A stretch of DNA of 64,000 nucleotides, taken from NCBI GenBank assembly GCA_947165155.1, contig CAMUZI010000001.1:51428-115427 (forward strand), in the 5' to 3' direction. The stretch's first letter is position 1, and every line of letters starts with the position of its first letter. The DNA is from an uncultured Clostridia bacterium (GTDB lineage: Bacteria; Bacillota; Clostridia; Oscillospirales; Acutalibacteraceae). The notes below the pieces were generated by a model. The model worked only from the letters and a program-made list of their open reading frames with translations. It did not search any database and was not told the origin of the DNA. The translations under genes and the position numbers were made by a program. Positions 10,102 through 20,446 of this stretch are shown one piece after another.

Positions 10102-11430
10102 ATGTCTAAAGAAATAACATCTCCTTATAATCAAGAGGCTGAACAATCTGTTTTAGGAGCTATAATTCTTGATGCTTCTTGTTTGAATAGTGTCATAGAA
10201 ATTCTTCCTAACTCGAGCTTTTTTTATGTTCCGATAAATAAGCTGATATATGATACGATTCTCGAGATGTTTTCGTCTGGTCTAAAAATTGATTACGTTA
10301 CTATTTTAAATGAAATTTATGAAAAAGATAGTACGAAGAAAAATGAAATAAAAAATTATATGCTCGATTTGGTTAAAATAGTGCCTTCGATTTCGAGAAC
10401 AGTGAGTTATGCGAAAATAATAAAAGAAAAGTACGAACTAAGATGTCTCATTAACCTAGCTAATCAAATTTTACAGGAGTCATCACAGAATGAAAATATT
10501 GAACAGTTACTTGAATTCGTTGAACGAAAAATTTTTGAAATAAGATCGGGAAAAGAATCTCAATCACTGATTAAAATAAAAGATATTCTTCTGGAAACTT
10601 TTGAACGTCTTGATAAACTAAATGAAAAAAGTCAAACTGATATACTTGGAATTCCATGTGGTTTTAGAGATCTTGATTTGGTAATTACAGGGCTCAATGA
10701 AAGTGATCTTATACTTTTAGCAGCGCGTCCGGGAATGGGAAAAACTAGTTTTGCTTTGGGAATAGCAAAGAATGTATCTGAAAAGTTTAAAACCGCTATT
10801 TTTAGTCTTGAAATGAGCAAAGAACAATTAGCTTCAAGGCTTCTTAGCATAGAAGGAAATATTCCGGGAAATAAGCTTAGAAGAGGACATCTTGAACCCG
10901 ACGAATGGATGCGTCTTACAGAAACTTCCGGAAGATTTTCTGATCTAGACCTTTACATAGACGATACCGCTGGGATAACAGTTCAGGAAATGAAAGCCAA
11001 AATAAGAAGACTCGGAGGCGTGAAATTAGTTTTAATTGATTATCTCCAGCTTATATCGAGTAGTCGAAAAATAGATAACAGAGTTCAAGAAATTTCTGAA
11101 ATAACTCGTCAATTAAAGATTATGGCTAAAGAGCTAAATATACCTATCATTTGTCTTTCTCAGCTTTCTCGTGCAAGCGAGCAACGAAGCGATCACAGAC
11201 CAGTTCTTTCTGACCTAAGAGATTCTGGCTCGATAGAACAAGATGCTGATATAGTCATAATGTTGTACAGACCAGGATACTACTCTGAAAGCGCAGACGA
11301 AAAAATTGACCAATCAGAATGCGAATGTATAGTTGCAAAAAATCGTCACGGAGAAACGAGAACTATCATGCTGCATTGGAGAGCTGATTGTACTAAATTT
11401 TCCTCTTTGGAAATGAGTGAAGAACCATAA
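10102..11430 (+). CDS. dnaB: Replicative DNA helicase DnaB
   Basis: EAEQSVLGAIILD, AARPGMGKTSFALGIA, DYLQLI, SDLRDSGSIEQDAD. Confidence 0.97.
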   Translation: MSKEITSPYNQEAEQSVLGAIILDASCLNSVIEILPNSSFFYVPINKLIYDTILEMFSSGLKIDYVTILNEIYEKDSTKKNEIKNYMLDLVKIVPSISRTVSYAKIIKEKYELRCLINLANQILQESSQNENIEQLLEFVERKIFEIRSGKESQSLIKIKDILLETFERLDKLNEKSQTDILGIPCGFRDLDLVITGLNESDLILLAARPGMGKTSFALGIAKNVSEKFKTAIFSLEMSKEQLASRLLSIEGNIPGNKLRRGHLEPDEWMRLTETSGRFSDLDLYIDDTAGITVQEMKAKIRRLGGVKLVLIDYLQLISSSRKIDNRVQEISEITRQLKIMAKELNIPIICLSQLSRASEQRSDHRPVLSDLRDSGSIEQDADIVIMLYRPGYYSESADEKIDQSECECIVAKNRHGETRTIMLHWRADCTKFSSLEMSEEP

Positions 11431-11760
11431 ATTGAAAATAAAACTTTATGATATAGTTAAGAAATAACCTATAACTCTTGTAAACAATCAAGTAAAATGA
11501 GAACTATCACGGTACGCTAGAAAACCGATTGTACTAAATTTTCCTCTTTGGAAATGAGTGAAGAACCATAAATTGAGGATAAAACTTTATGATATAGTTA
11601 AGAAACAACCTATAACTCTTGTAAACAATCAAGTAAAATGAGAACTACTATGTTACACTAGGAAACTGGTCGTACAAAGTTTTCCTCTTTGGAAATGAGT
11701 GAAGAACTATGATTGAAGATAAAATTTTTGAAACAATAAAAAAGCATAGAATGTTTGATT
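11358..11760 (+). repeat. Tandem 141-bp units spanning the dnaB/tilS junction (3 copies)
   Basis: GAGAACTA(T/C)... at 11358, 11499, 11640; TCCTCTTTGGAAATGAGTGAAGAAC at 11401, 11542, 11683. Confidence 0.92.
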
Positions 11761-12995
11761 CTTCCGACACCATAGTTATTGGCGTTTCTGGTGGAGTTGA
11801 TTCTATGTCTCTTTTGCACTTTTTTGTAAATGAAACGGAAAATAAGGTAATAGTTGCACATGTTAATCATATGCTCAGAGGAGAAGAAAGCAATAGAGAC
11901 GAATTTTTTGTCGAGCAAATTTGCAAAAAATACAAAGTTGAATTTGCGTGCAAAAAAGTGGATGTATCTGAATTTGCTCAAACTAGTAAATTGGGAATAG
12001 AAGAAAGCGCGAGAAAAGTGAGATATGATTTTTTTAAAAAAACTTCTGAAGAAAATAACGCAAAAATTGCTACTGCTCATACGCTCTCAGATAACATCGA
12101 AACTGTGATATTTAACTTTACCAGAGGAACAAGTCTTTCAGGGCTATGCGGAATTCCACCAGTCAGAGGTAACATAGTTCGTCCGTTTATAGATGTTTCT
12201 AGAAGTGAAATAGAAGAATATTCTGAGAAATATGGAATAGATTTTGTAAATGATAGCTCTAATTTTTCAAATGAGTATTCCAGAAATAGAATAAGACATT
12301 TTGTGATTCCAGAACTAAAAAAGATAAATAAATCATTTGAAAACAACGCAAAAAAGTGTATCTCAAATTTGAGAGACGACAATAATTTCTTAGATAATGT
12401 TTCTTTTTCAAATCTAAAGAAAGCTAATTTAAATTGTTACTCCATATGTTCACTTGATGGATCCATAAGGAATAGAGTTCTCAAAATGATTTTAAAAGAA
12501 TTTGACTTTAATGTGGAAAATAAGCATATAAATCTTGCAAACAGGCTAATTGATAGTAAAATTAATTCGTTCGATATAGACAGAGATCGCGCTGTAAAAA
12601 TAGAAAATAATAAAATTGTTTGTTACTCAAAAAAACAAGAAAAATTGACAAATGTTCAAAAAGAGTTCATATTAGTTCCTGTTAACAGTATTAGTAATTA
12701 CAAAAGAGAACATGATATACTATTCGATGCGAAGGAAGGTTTTTCATATTTTGAGTTTAGGACTCGCAGACCGGGAGATAAGTTTTCTCTTCCAAAGAGG
12801 AATTGTACGAAAAGTTTGAAAAAGCTCTTTAATGAAATGAAAATTCCCGTTCGTGTTAGAAAAGATTTAAAAATATTATTTGATAAAGTTAATAAAGAAA
12901 TCGTTTGGATAGAGTCCATCGGTGTTTCGAGCGGTTATGTTATCTCTAGAAAAACTAAAAACATAGGGATGATAGTTGAAAAAAGTAAGTTGTAA
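11709..12995 (+). CDS. tilS: tRNA(Ile)-lysidine synthase
   Basis: VIGVSGGVDSMSLLHF, HVNHMLRGEESNRDE, HTLSDNIETV. Confidence 0.95.
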   Translation: MIEDKIFETIKKHRMFDSSDTIVIGVSGGVDSMSLLHFFVNETENKVIVAHVNHMLRGEESNRDEFFVEQICKKYKVEFACKKVDVSEFAQTSKLGIEESARKVRYDFFKKTSEENNAKIATAHTLSDNIETVIFNFTRGTSLSGLCGIPPVRGNIVRPFIDVSRSEIEEYSEKYGIDFVNDSSNFSNEYSRNRIRHFVIPELKKINKSFENNAKKCISNLRDDNNFLDNVSFSNLKKANLNCYSICSLDGSIRNRVLKMILKEFDFNVENKHINLANRLIDSKINSFDIDRDRAVKIENNKIVCYSKKQEKLTNVQKEFILVPVNSISNYKREHDILFDAKEGFSYFEFRTRRPGDKFSLPKRNCTKSLKKLFNEMKIPVRVRKDLKILFDKVNKEIVWIESIGVSSGYVISRKTKNIGMIVEKSKL

Positions 12996-13007
12996 AGGTT
13001 GTGTAAT

Positions 13008-14858
13008 ATGTCTGATAATAATAGAAAAAAAGTTCCTAAGGGTGCAATTGCAACCATAGCTATTTGTGCGTTACTTATTCTTGGAATAAGTGCCGTGGTA
13101 AATATGATGTCACGCAAAACTTATAACTATTCTGAAATAGTTAATAAGTTCAAGAATCAGCAAGTTGTTGAGTATAGTATGAATTTGTCCTCAGGTGAGA
13201 TGGATATATATCTAAACGATGGGCAACATTTGAAGTACAACGCACCAAACGTTAATCTTATGTACCTCGACATAAAAGATTACGTACAAGAATACGATAA
13301 AGCGCATCCAGATAAGCCCATGGTATATAATTTCATAAAAGGCTCTGAGACTTCATGGCTGTTTAGTATATTCTTGAATGTAGCGCCTATTCTCATAGTA
13401 TTTCTACTCTTGTGGTTCTTCGTGATGAGAAGAATAACTGTAATCGGGGGTGACGCTTCTAAACCTTTTTCATTCGGACGTGCTAAGACAAAGAAGGGAA
13501 ATGGAGTACAGTCTGATGTTAAGTTTGATTGCGTTGCGGGTGCCGACGAAGAAAAAGAAGAGCTCGTTGAAGTTGTTGATTTTTTAAAAAATCCTAAAAA
13601 ATATAGCGATTTGGGTGCAAGAATTCCGAAGGGAATCTTATTGGTTGGTCCTCCAGGAACGGGGAAAACATTACTTGCTAAGGCGGTAGCCGGAGAAGCA
13701 GATGTTCCGTTTTACTCCATGGCAGGATCTGATTTTGTTGAGATGTTCGTCGGTGTTGGTGCTTCTAGAGTTCGTGATTTGTTTGAGCAGGCTAAAAAAA
13801 ATGTTCCATGCGTGATTTTCATAGACGAAATTGACGCTGTTGGAAGACATCGAGGATCTGCACGATTTGGAGGTGGAAATGAAGAAAGAGAGCAAACTCT
13901 TAACCAGCTTCTGGTTGAGATGGATGGTTTTGAAACAAACGAGGGAATAATAGTCATTGCAGCAACTAATAGACATGATATATTAGACCCTGCTCTTGTT
14001 CGTCCTGGACGTTTCGATAGAAGCATATTTGTGGGATATCCAGATATTAAGGGACGGGAGGCAATTCTTCATATTCACGCTAAAGGAAAGCCCTTTGATT
14101 CAGACGTAAAATTGAGAGATGTTGCTAAATCGACTGTTGGGTTTACGGGAGCAGATCTTGAAAATTTGTTAAATGAATCTGCACTTTTAGCTGCAAGGAG
14201 AAATAAAAAAGTAATATCTAATGCAGATGTTAAAGATGCTACTATGAGAGTTATTGCGGGGCCAGAAAAGAGATCACATGTGATGAGCGAAGAAGATAAA
14301 AAAGTTACGGCGTATCACGAAAGTGGACATGCCGTTGTCACTCATTTTTGTAAAACACAGGATCCAGTTTATGAGGTTTCTATAATTCCAAGAGGACATG
14401 CTGGTGGGTATACTATGTCGTTGCCTGAGAAAGATAGTAGCTATATTGCGAAAACAAAGCTTGAAGAAGAAATAGCTACGCTTCTTGGGGGACGTGTTGC
14501 CGAAGAAATTATTTTTAATGATATGTCCACGGGTGCATTTAGTGATCTTCAACGCGCAACCAAAATCGCTAGAAGTATGGTTACAGAATATGGTATGAGT
14601 ACACTCGGTCCAATAGTTTATGAATCTCCTAACGCGAGTTACGATTTTATGCAAAAGCCGTACTCTGATGATTTGGCCTCTAAGATTGATTCAGAAATGA
14701 AAGTTATAATTGATGATGCTTATTCGTTAGCTAAAAAGATCATAGAAAAAAATATGGACGCTCTTGATAGAGTTGCAAAGCGTCTTCTCGAAGATGAAAG
14801 AATCGATGCTAGTACATTCATAAGTGTTGTTGAAAATAGAGAAATTGTTGAAGTATAA
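13008..14858 (+). CDS. ftsH: ATP-dependent zinc metalloprotease FtsH
   Basis: [31 protein letters not shown] 13008 preferred over GTG 12999. Confidence 0.97.
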   Translation: MSDNNRKKVPKGAIATIAICALLILGISAVVNMMSRKTYNYSEIVNKFKNQQVVEYSMNLSSGEMDIYLNDGQHLKYNAPNVNLMYLDIKDYVQEYDKAHPDKPMVYNFIKGSETSWLFSIFLNVAPILIVFLLLWFFVMRRITVIGGDASKPFSFGRAKTKKGNGVQSDVKFDCVAGADEEKEELVEVVDFLKNPKKYSDLGARIPKGILLVGPPGTGKTLLAKAVAGEADVPFYSMAGSDFVEMFVGVGASRVRDLFEQAKKNVPCVIFIDEIDAVGRHRGSARFGGGNEEREQTLNQLLVEMDGFETNEGIIVIAATNRHDILDPALVRPGRFDRSIFVGYPDIKGREAILHIHAKGKPFDSDVKLRDVAKSTVGFTGADLENLLNESALLAARRNKKVISNADVKDATMRVIAGPEKRSHVMSEEDKKVTAYHESGHAVVTHFCKTQDPVYEVSIIPRGHAGGYTMSLPEKDSSYIAKTKLEEEIATLLGGRVAEEIIFNDMSTGAFSDLQRATKIARSMVTEYGMSTLGPIVYESPNASYDFMQKPYSDDLASKIDSEMKVIIDDAYSLAKKIIEKNMDALDRVAKRLLEDERIDASTFISVVENREIVEV

Positions 14859-15145
14859 TCTAGTAGTTGCGAGTTGCCAGCGCATATAGTGTGTATTTTG
14901 AAATTTTTTGACACATCTGTGTCTTTGTCTAACGGTAGATATTAGCTAGTCTTTTGTATTTTAGTTTTGATTGGAGCTTTCGCTGTGTTGGTGGGATTTT
15001 GTATTTGTTTAGCCAATTTCATTTCAAAAAAAGAATAGTCTACAATAAATAACTTTCAGCGTTAAAAACTTTAGTTGATAGATCATTTTTTGTTCACTGT
15101 TCTACGGTTCTGGATCCCTTCATATAAATTTTTGAAGGTGATTTT

Positions 15146-15901
15146 TTGAAAATATTCGTATTAACCAAGAAAAAGATAATTTTTTTACTATCATGTTTTG
15201 CAACCTCATTATTAGCATTTTCTTTTACATTTTCAAACTTTATGTCTCCTGCAAAAACAATAAAGAAACTTCCTATATATAATGTTCAAAGAGAAGAAAA
15301 AATTGTAAGCATATCATTTGATGCTGCGTGGGGAAATGAGCAGACTCAAAATTTATTAGATATTCTAAAAAAAAACGATGTTAAAACTACCTTCTTTTTA
15401 GTCGGAATGTGGGTAGATAAGTATCCAGAATCCGTTAAGGCGATATTCGATGGCGGACACGATATTGGAAATCATTCAGGAACTCATCCTCATTTGCCAA
15501 AGCTGAAAGAAGAGGACATAAGGGAAGAAATTGAAAGTTGTAATGATAAAGTTGAAAAAATAACTGGAAAAAGACCTATTTTGTTTAGGTTCCCTTATGG
15601 AGATTACGATAACAAATCAATAGAGATCCTCCATGATTTGAATATGTACCCCATTCAATGGAATATCGATAGTCTTGATTGGATGGATAAGAAATGCGAC
15701 GAAATGTGTAAAAGAATCATCCCAAAACTATCTCCAGGATCCATAATATTGATGCATAATGGAGCAAAATATACTCCAAGTTCACTCGAAACTATAATAA
15801 ATAAGATAAAAGATGAAGGATACCAAATTGTGCCTATCTCTCAAATAATACATAAAGATAACTACACAATAAACAATTTTGGAACTCAAATTTTAAAATG
15901 A
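15146..15901 (+). CDS. Polysaccharide deacetylase family protein (NodB fold)
   Basis: SISFDAAWGNE, TTFFLVG, DIGNHSGTHPHL, FRFPYGDYD; N-terminal TM. Confidence 0.9.
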   Translation: MKIFVLTKKKIIFLLSCFATSLLAFSFTFSNFMSPAKTIKKLPIYNVQREEKIVSISFDAAWGNEQTQNLLDILKKNDVKTTFFLVGMWVDKYPESVKAIFDGGHDIGNHSGTHPHLPKLKEEDIREEIESCNDKVEKITGKRPILFRFPYGDYDNKSIEILHDLNMYPIQWNIDSLDWMDKKCDEMCKRIIPKLSPGSIILMHNGAKYTPSSLETIINKIKDEGYQIVPISQIIHKDNYTINNFGTQILK

Positions 15902-15908
15902 AAAATAA

Positions 15909-16049
15909 GGCATTTCTAAAAATAGATAGATGAACCAAAATGATTCGAACAAACCAGTTAAAAAAAAACAGGAATAGAGTGGTAAGCAAACTTATTCTTT
16001 TGTTTTTAGAGTGGTAGTTTCAAAGTTTCTATCCACTTTTAGAAATGCC
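15909..16049. mobile_element. MITE copy 3 (~141 bp)
   Basis: GGCATTTCTAAAAATAGATAG ... CTATCCACTTTTAGAAATGCC; flanks AAAAATAA / AAAAATGA. Confidence 0.82.
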
Positions 16050-16286
16050 AAAAATGAAACCAATCGGTAAATATTCAATTTGCAAGCTAGCATACCTACT
16101 CGAATGTTTTATGTCTCTATTTTGTATTATAAGTTTTTATTCATGGTGTTATTTTACCGGAATTATATGTAAAATTATGTGTATTTATAACATCTAGGAC
16201 TAAATGGTGTTGACTTTTTTGAATACATTATGTACAATATGAACATATCCCGGGTTTATATTTTGATTTTAAGGTGGTGTTGCGTT

Positions 16287-16670
16287 ATGACGAGAACTTA
16301 TGAGGAATTGTTGAAAGATACTGACTTCATGGAGAAAGTATTTGCAGAGATCGGAAAGTTGGAGGGCATAATAAGCAAAAACGAGGGACTATCGATTGCA
16401 GACATGAATTTGTCAGTTGCTGATAAGTCTTTGGTGGATGCTGTTGATTTGACCGTTCGTAACATGTTTAAGATGGCCGGATGTGAAGAAAATCTTAGTA
16501 TTTCAACTCTTCAGGACTTAGTTGACCTTTACGGCGAAGTATACGATAATGTAAAATATCTTGACGATGAGCAGATTGATCAGGTTGCCGCTGGATTGGA
16601 CGCTTTTAAAGATCCTGGATTCAGAAAAGAACTCAAGAATGAGCTTTATGGCATGGCCGATCTCCTCTAA
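16287..16670 (+). CDS. Hypothetical acidic protein with a weakly leader-like C-terminal motif (LDDEQIDQVAAG)
   Basis: ATG after AAGGTGGTG; ORF 128 aa. Confidence 0.65.
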   Translation: MTRTYEELLKDTDFMEKVFAEIGKLEGIISKNEGLSIADMNLSVADKSLVDAVDLTVRNMFKMAGCEENLSISTLQDLVDLYGEVYDNVKYLDDEQIDQVAAGLDAFKDPGFRKELKNELYGMADLL

Positions 16671-16681
16671 TTTGGAGTTTT

Positions 16682-17008
16682 ATGTGTATATTTTGTGATT
16701 TAGTTAAAAGTGCAGATAGTAGTTCTGTTTTAGTAAATGACGATGCGTATGTATGCGTGAGGGATATTAATCCAGTATCCCCCATTCATCTTTTGTTCAT
16801 ACCAAAAAAGCATATTGGAAGTTTGAATGAGTGTTCTGACGAAGAAACTGTTGGTAAGATAATGTGCGATATGAAAAAAATCGCAAAAAAAATGAACATC
16901 GACAGTTACCGAGTGGTAGTAAACACGGGCAAAGATGCTGGTCAAACAGTAGAGCACCTACACTTTCATCTTTTAGGAGGAAGAACATTTGATTGGCCTC
17001 CAGGATAA
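16682..17008 (+). CDS. HIT family protein
   Basis: CIFCDLV, IPKKHI, GQTVEHLHFHLLGG (HxHxH). Confidence 0.93.
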   Translation: MCIFCDLVKSADSSSVLVNDDAYVCVRDINPVSPIHLLFIPKKHIGSLNECSDEETVGKIMCDMKKIAKKMNIDSYRVVVNTGKDAGQTVEHLHFHLLGGRTFDWPPG

Positions 17009-17029
17009 CTTTTCCGAAAATATCATGTT

Positions 17030-17171
17030 GGCATTGCTAAAAGTAGATAGGTAAAGCAAAATGATTCAAGTGCATCATTTAAAAAACAACAGAAATAAAG
17101 TAATCAGCAGGCTTTATTCCTTCGTTTTTCGAGTGATAGTTTCACGTCTTCTATTCACTTTTGGCAGTGCC
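17030..17171. mobile_element. MITE copy 4 (~142 bp), inside the HIT/comEC junction repeat
   Basis: GGCATTGCTAAAAGTAGATAG ... CTATTCACTTTTGGCAGTGCC; flanks TATCATGTT / TATCGTGTT. Confidence 0.85.
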
Positions 17172-17356
17172 TATCGTGTTTGTTTATGTGTTTTTTATAT
17201 GAATTAGTCAATTATTTGTATTCTTATCTTTTATTGAGAAAGAGAATGTTTAACTGTCTTCCGGTTTGGTTTTTCTAAGTGTACCGTATTTATTTATCTG
17301 ATTTTTATTTAAATTATCCAACTGTTTTAATCATTATTTTCTAGGAGAAAGAGTAT
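17172..17356 (+). repeat. Degenerate junction repeats (HIT 3' end / comEC 5' end)
   Basis: TTAGGAGGAAGAACATTTGATTGG (~16974), TTGAGAAAGAGAATGTTTAACTGT (~17234), CTAGGAGAAAGAGTATTTGATTGG (~17341). Confidence 0.65.
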
Positions 17357-19429
17357 TTGATTGGTCACCTACAAGATAATTTTCCCAGTCAGCCCATATT
17401 TATTTCCGCAATTTCTTACCTGACTGGGTTATTCTTTTTGAACTTCATTTCAATTGAGTGGATTATTCCTATTTTTTGTATTTTTTGTTCTATGTTGATT
17501 TTTAGTGTTTTTTATAGGAAGATGTCTTTTTCAATTTTCTTTTTATTTTTGTCTCTATCGTGTATCATTTCTTATTTCAAGTTCTATCACAAAGATATTT
17601 TATTCAATTCTATGAGGGGAAAAGAAGTATCAGTTATTTGTTATCCTTTAGATTATCCAACCTATGATGAAAAAGGATTTCAATATGTAGTTCAGGTTGA
17701 TGAAGTAATATTCAATAGAAAGATTCCCAAATTCAAGATGAATCTTTATTCCTCTATTGATCTCGGTGTTGAGCCTTTTAGGAAATTCAAAGTGAATGTA
17801 AATACACTCGAAAATAGAAATATTGAAAGATATCTATATTTGAAATCTAAAAACATATGCATATCTGGAATGGTTAAGCCTTATCAAGAAATCGAGTACC
17901 TAGAGGAAATTAATTCCGTAAGAAAAAAATTTTTTGATATAAGAGAGAAAATTATAGATAAACTAACACGAATTTTTGATCCTAAATGTTCAGACTTAGT
18001 AAAAGCAATGATATTCGGGGATAGAAGTAATTTGAATAAACAAGCAAGAATAATGTTCTATAAATCAGGAGTAGCGCATTTACTCGCAATCTCGGGATTC
18101 CATTTTTCGTTACTTGCAAAAATACTATATAATTTTCTAAGATTATTTAGACTAAAATCTAGATATTCATACATAATATGTATTTTATTTATAGTATTTT
18201 ACTCATTTATTGTTGGATTTCATCCATCATCAGTACGTGCCTCTATCATGCTAACTATTTATTTTCTATCTAAAATTTTATTCTTGAGAAGCGACTCAAT
18301 AAACTCTCTGGGCGTTTCTTTGATGTTAATATTACTGTTTAGTCCAAATTCTTCGGTTGATATTGGACTCTTTCTTTCGTTTCTATCATCACTATCAATA
18401 ATTCTATATAGTCAAAAAGTATCAGAATTCATATTTAATAAAATTAAATCGTTAAAAGATGTACATATTTTTAGATATATCACCAGGAATGTCGCCGATT
18501 CTATAGTTTCTACTAGCATAACCTTTCCCATAGTTTGTATCTATTTTAAATATTTAAATCCTTTTTTTATCATTTCAAATTTATTTATATCGTCTCAAAT
18601 ATATATCTTTTTCATAACTATCTTACTAGCAATTCTATTTTATTATTTTTCAAATATAAAAATATTTAACTATACCTCAAATTTTATATCAAAATTGATA
18701 TTTTCATCAATAGAAAAATTATCTTCTTTTCCATTAATTGATTTAAATTATTCATTCATAAACTTATGTATATCTTCGATTTTGCTACTAATATCCACGG
18801 CAGTATTTTTAGAAATTTTAGAAAGAAACTTATTAAAACTTTTTATCATGTCGTGTATCATCATATTGCTAGGGATAATCTCACATCAACTTGTAAATTT
18901 TAATTCTATAAGGATCTATGTAGATTCGTCAAGTATATTATTTCGTGATAAAAAAGAAAGTATTCTGATGTTTAACTCTGAAAGCTTAGATAGACTTCCA
19001 ATTTATGATAACAAGGCTTATTATAAAATAAATTGTGGAGAATCTAAAATTGAAAGCGATTTGAAAATTGATAAAAATAAGATATACAAGATTGGTTTCT
19101 GGAATGGAAAATTGAAAATATTATTGTTTCATCAGAAGAATAATCTTTGGGTGAAAATCAGAAGCTTCGGTAAAATAATATTGATATGTATGAATGGCGC
19201 AGATGTTAGATACCTACCAAAAACACTCAGAAATTGCGACATTTTAATTCTCTTAAAGATTCCAAATAAATTTAATTTGATAAACTACAAAGATGTTATA
19301 TACACTGATAATTCGTATCTTTTAAAGAATAACATGTCAAAACTCAAAAAAGAAACGATAATCGCAAATGGAAATAGAATAGGTATTAACATAAATCAAA
19401 ACGGATATTTTATAAATCGAGGTATTTAA
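17357..19429 (+). CDS. comEC: ComEC/Rec2-type competence protein
   Basis: AMIFGDRSNLNKQARIMFYKSGVAHLLAISGFHFSLL, VGFHPSSVRASIM; multiple TM segments. Confidence 0.9.
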   Translation: MIGHLQDNFPSQPIFISAISYLTGLFFLNFISIEWIIPIFCIFCSMLIFSVFYRKMSFSIFFLFLSLSCIISYFKFYHKDILFNSMRGKEVSVICYPLDYPTYDEKGFQYVVQVDEVIFNRKIPKFKMNLYSSIDLGVEPFRKFKVNVNTLENRNIERYLYLKSKNICISGMVKPYQEIEYLEEINSVRKKFFDIREKIIDKLTRIFDPKCSDLVKAMIFGDRSNLNKQARIMFYKSGVAHLLAISGFHFSLLAKILYNFLRLFRLKSRYSYIICILFIVFYSFIVGFHPSSVRASIMLTIYFLSKILFLRSDSINSLGVSLMLILLFSPNSSVDIGLFLSFLSSLSIILYSQKVSEFIFNKIKSLKDVHIFRYITRNVADSIVSTSITFPIVCIYFKYLNPFFIISNLFISSQIYIFFITILLAILFYYFSNIKIFNYTSNFISKLIFSSIEKLSSFPLIDLNYSFINLCISSILLLISTAVFLEILERNLLKLFIMSCIIILLGIISHQLVNFNSIRIYVDSSSILFRDKKESILMFNSESLDRLPIYDNKAYYKINCGESKIESDLKIDKNKIYKIGFWNGKLKILLFHQKNNLWVKIRSFGKIILICMNGADVRYLPKTLRNCDILILLKIPNKFNLINYKDVIYTDNSYLLKNNMSKLKKETIIANGNRIGININQNGYFINRGI

Positions 19430-20446
19430 TTGTCTAAGATAAATCATAAGTTACTTAAGAAAGACATAATAAGCAAGAATTTTAAAAAATTATACTTCTT
19501 TACCGGAGATGAGTATTTTTTTATAAAAAACTTTAGTAATAAAATTTTCGAGTTGGTTCTTGGAAACTACAAAAATAATATCAATTTTTTCTCATTTGAT
19601 ATAGAAACACTTGATATAAATAAGCTCGTGAATTGCATAAATATGTTCCCAATAAATTCAGAGAAAAAATGCATACTGATAAGATGCAACAATCTTTCTA
19701 ATGTAAACTCTGAAGTACTAAGGACTATTATTTCGTGTTTTTCTAATCTTCCGGAATTTTGCTTAATTATAGTGCAAGATTTTACACCATCTAATTTAAA
19801 AAAGAATGTCACATATACGCGCTTTATCTCAGAGATATCGAAGATTTCTGATTTTTGTGAATTTAAGAAAGAAAAAATAGTATGTGAAAAACAAGCTATC
19901 ATTTGGGCTAAAAATCTCGGTAAAAATCTGAGTATTGAAAATTCAAAACTTATATGTAGTAAGTGTTTATATAATATGCAACTCATAAAGGATTCTATTG
20001 AAAATCTGTGCATATCATGTAGCGAAAACGAGGTCTTATCTCATATCATCGAGCAAAAATTAAGTAACACAAGAGATAGAAGTAATATTTTCGATATTTG
20101 TAAATCTGTAAGAGAAAAGAATTTAAGACTATCACTTGAAATTATTAATAATTTGCTGTCTCAAAATGAGGATCCTATAAAAATTTTTGCTGTTCTCTCA
20201 ATGGAATTTATAGATGCCTTTAGAGTTAAAATATCTAAAGATTCTGGCAGGACGTTCGATTATATTTCTAAGATTTTTAACTATAAGGGAAAAGAATTTA
20301 GACTAAAAAACGCAGAATATATTTGTAAAGTGTATGACGTAAAAAAGTGTGTAAATCTTCTAATGGAAACTGATATGCTTCTAAAAACTACTAACCTCTC
20401 AAAAAGATTTTTAATCAATGAGGCGTTAATAAAAATCATGACCTAA
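19430..20446 (+). CDS. holA: DNA polymerase III delta subunit
   Basis: YFFTGDEYFFIKNF N-terminus; position after comEC is typical. Confidence 0.85.
   Translation: MSKINHKLLKKDIISKNFKKLYFFTGDEYFFIKNFSNKIFELVLGNYKNNINFFSFDIETLDINKLVNCINMFPINSEKKCILIRCNNLSNVNSEVLRTIISCFSNLPEFCLIIVQDFTPSNLKKNVTYTRFISEISKISDFCEFKKEKIVCEKQAIIWAKNLGKNLSIENSKLICSKCLYNMQLIKDSIENLCISCSENEVLSHIIEQKLSNTRDRSNIFDICKSVREKNLRLSLEIINNLLSQNEDPIKIFAVLSMEFIDAFRVKISKDSGRTFDYISKIFNYKGKEFRLKNAEYICKVYDVKKCVNLLMETDMLLKTTNLSKRFLINEALIKIMT

Noticed and set aside
9592-10171. Regularly spaced near-identical repeats that could suggest a CRISPR array
   Set aside because: The 170-bp units are repeated throughout with no variable spacers, and they are copies of the dnaB 5' end.
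14859-15145. ftsH-deacetylase spacer as another junction duplication
   Set aside because: I could not find a convincing alignment to either gene end by eye.
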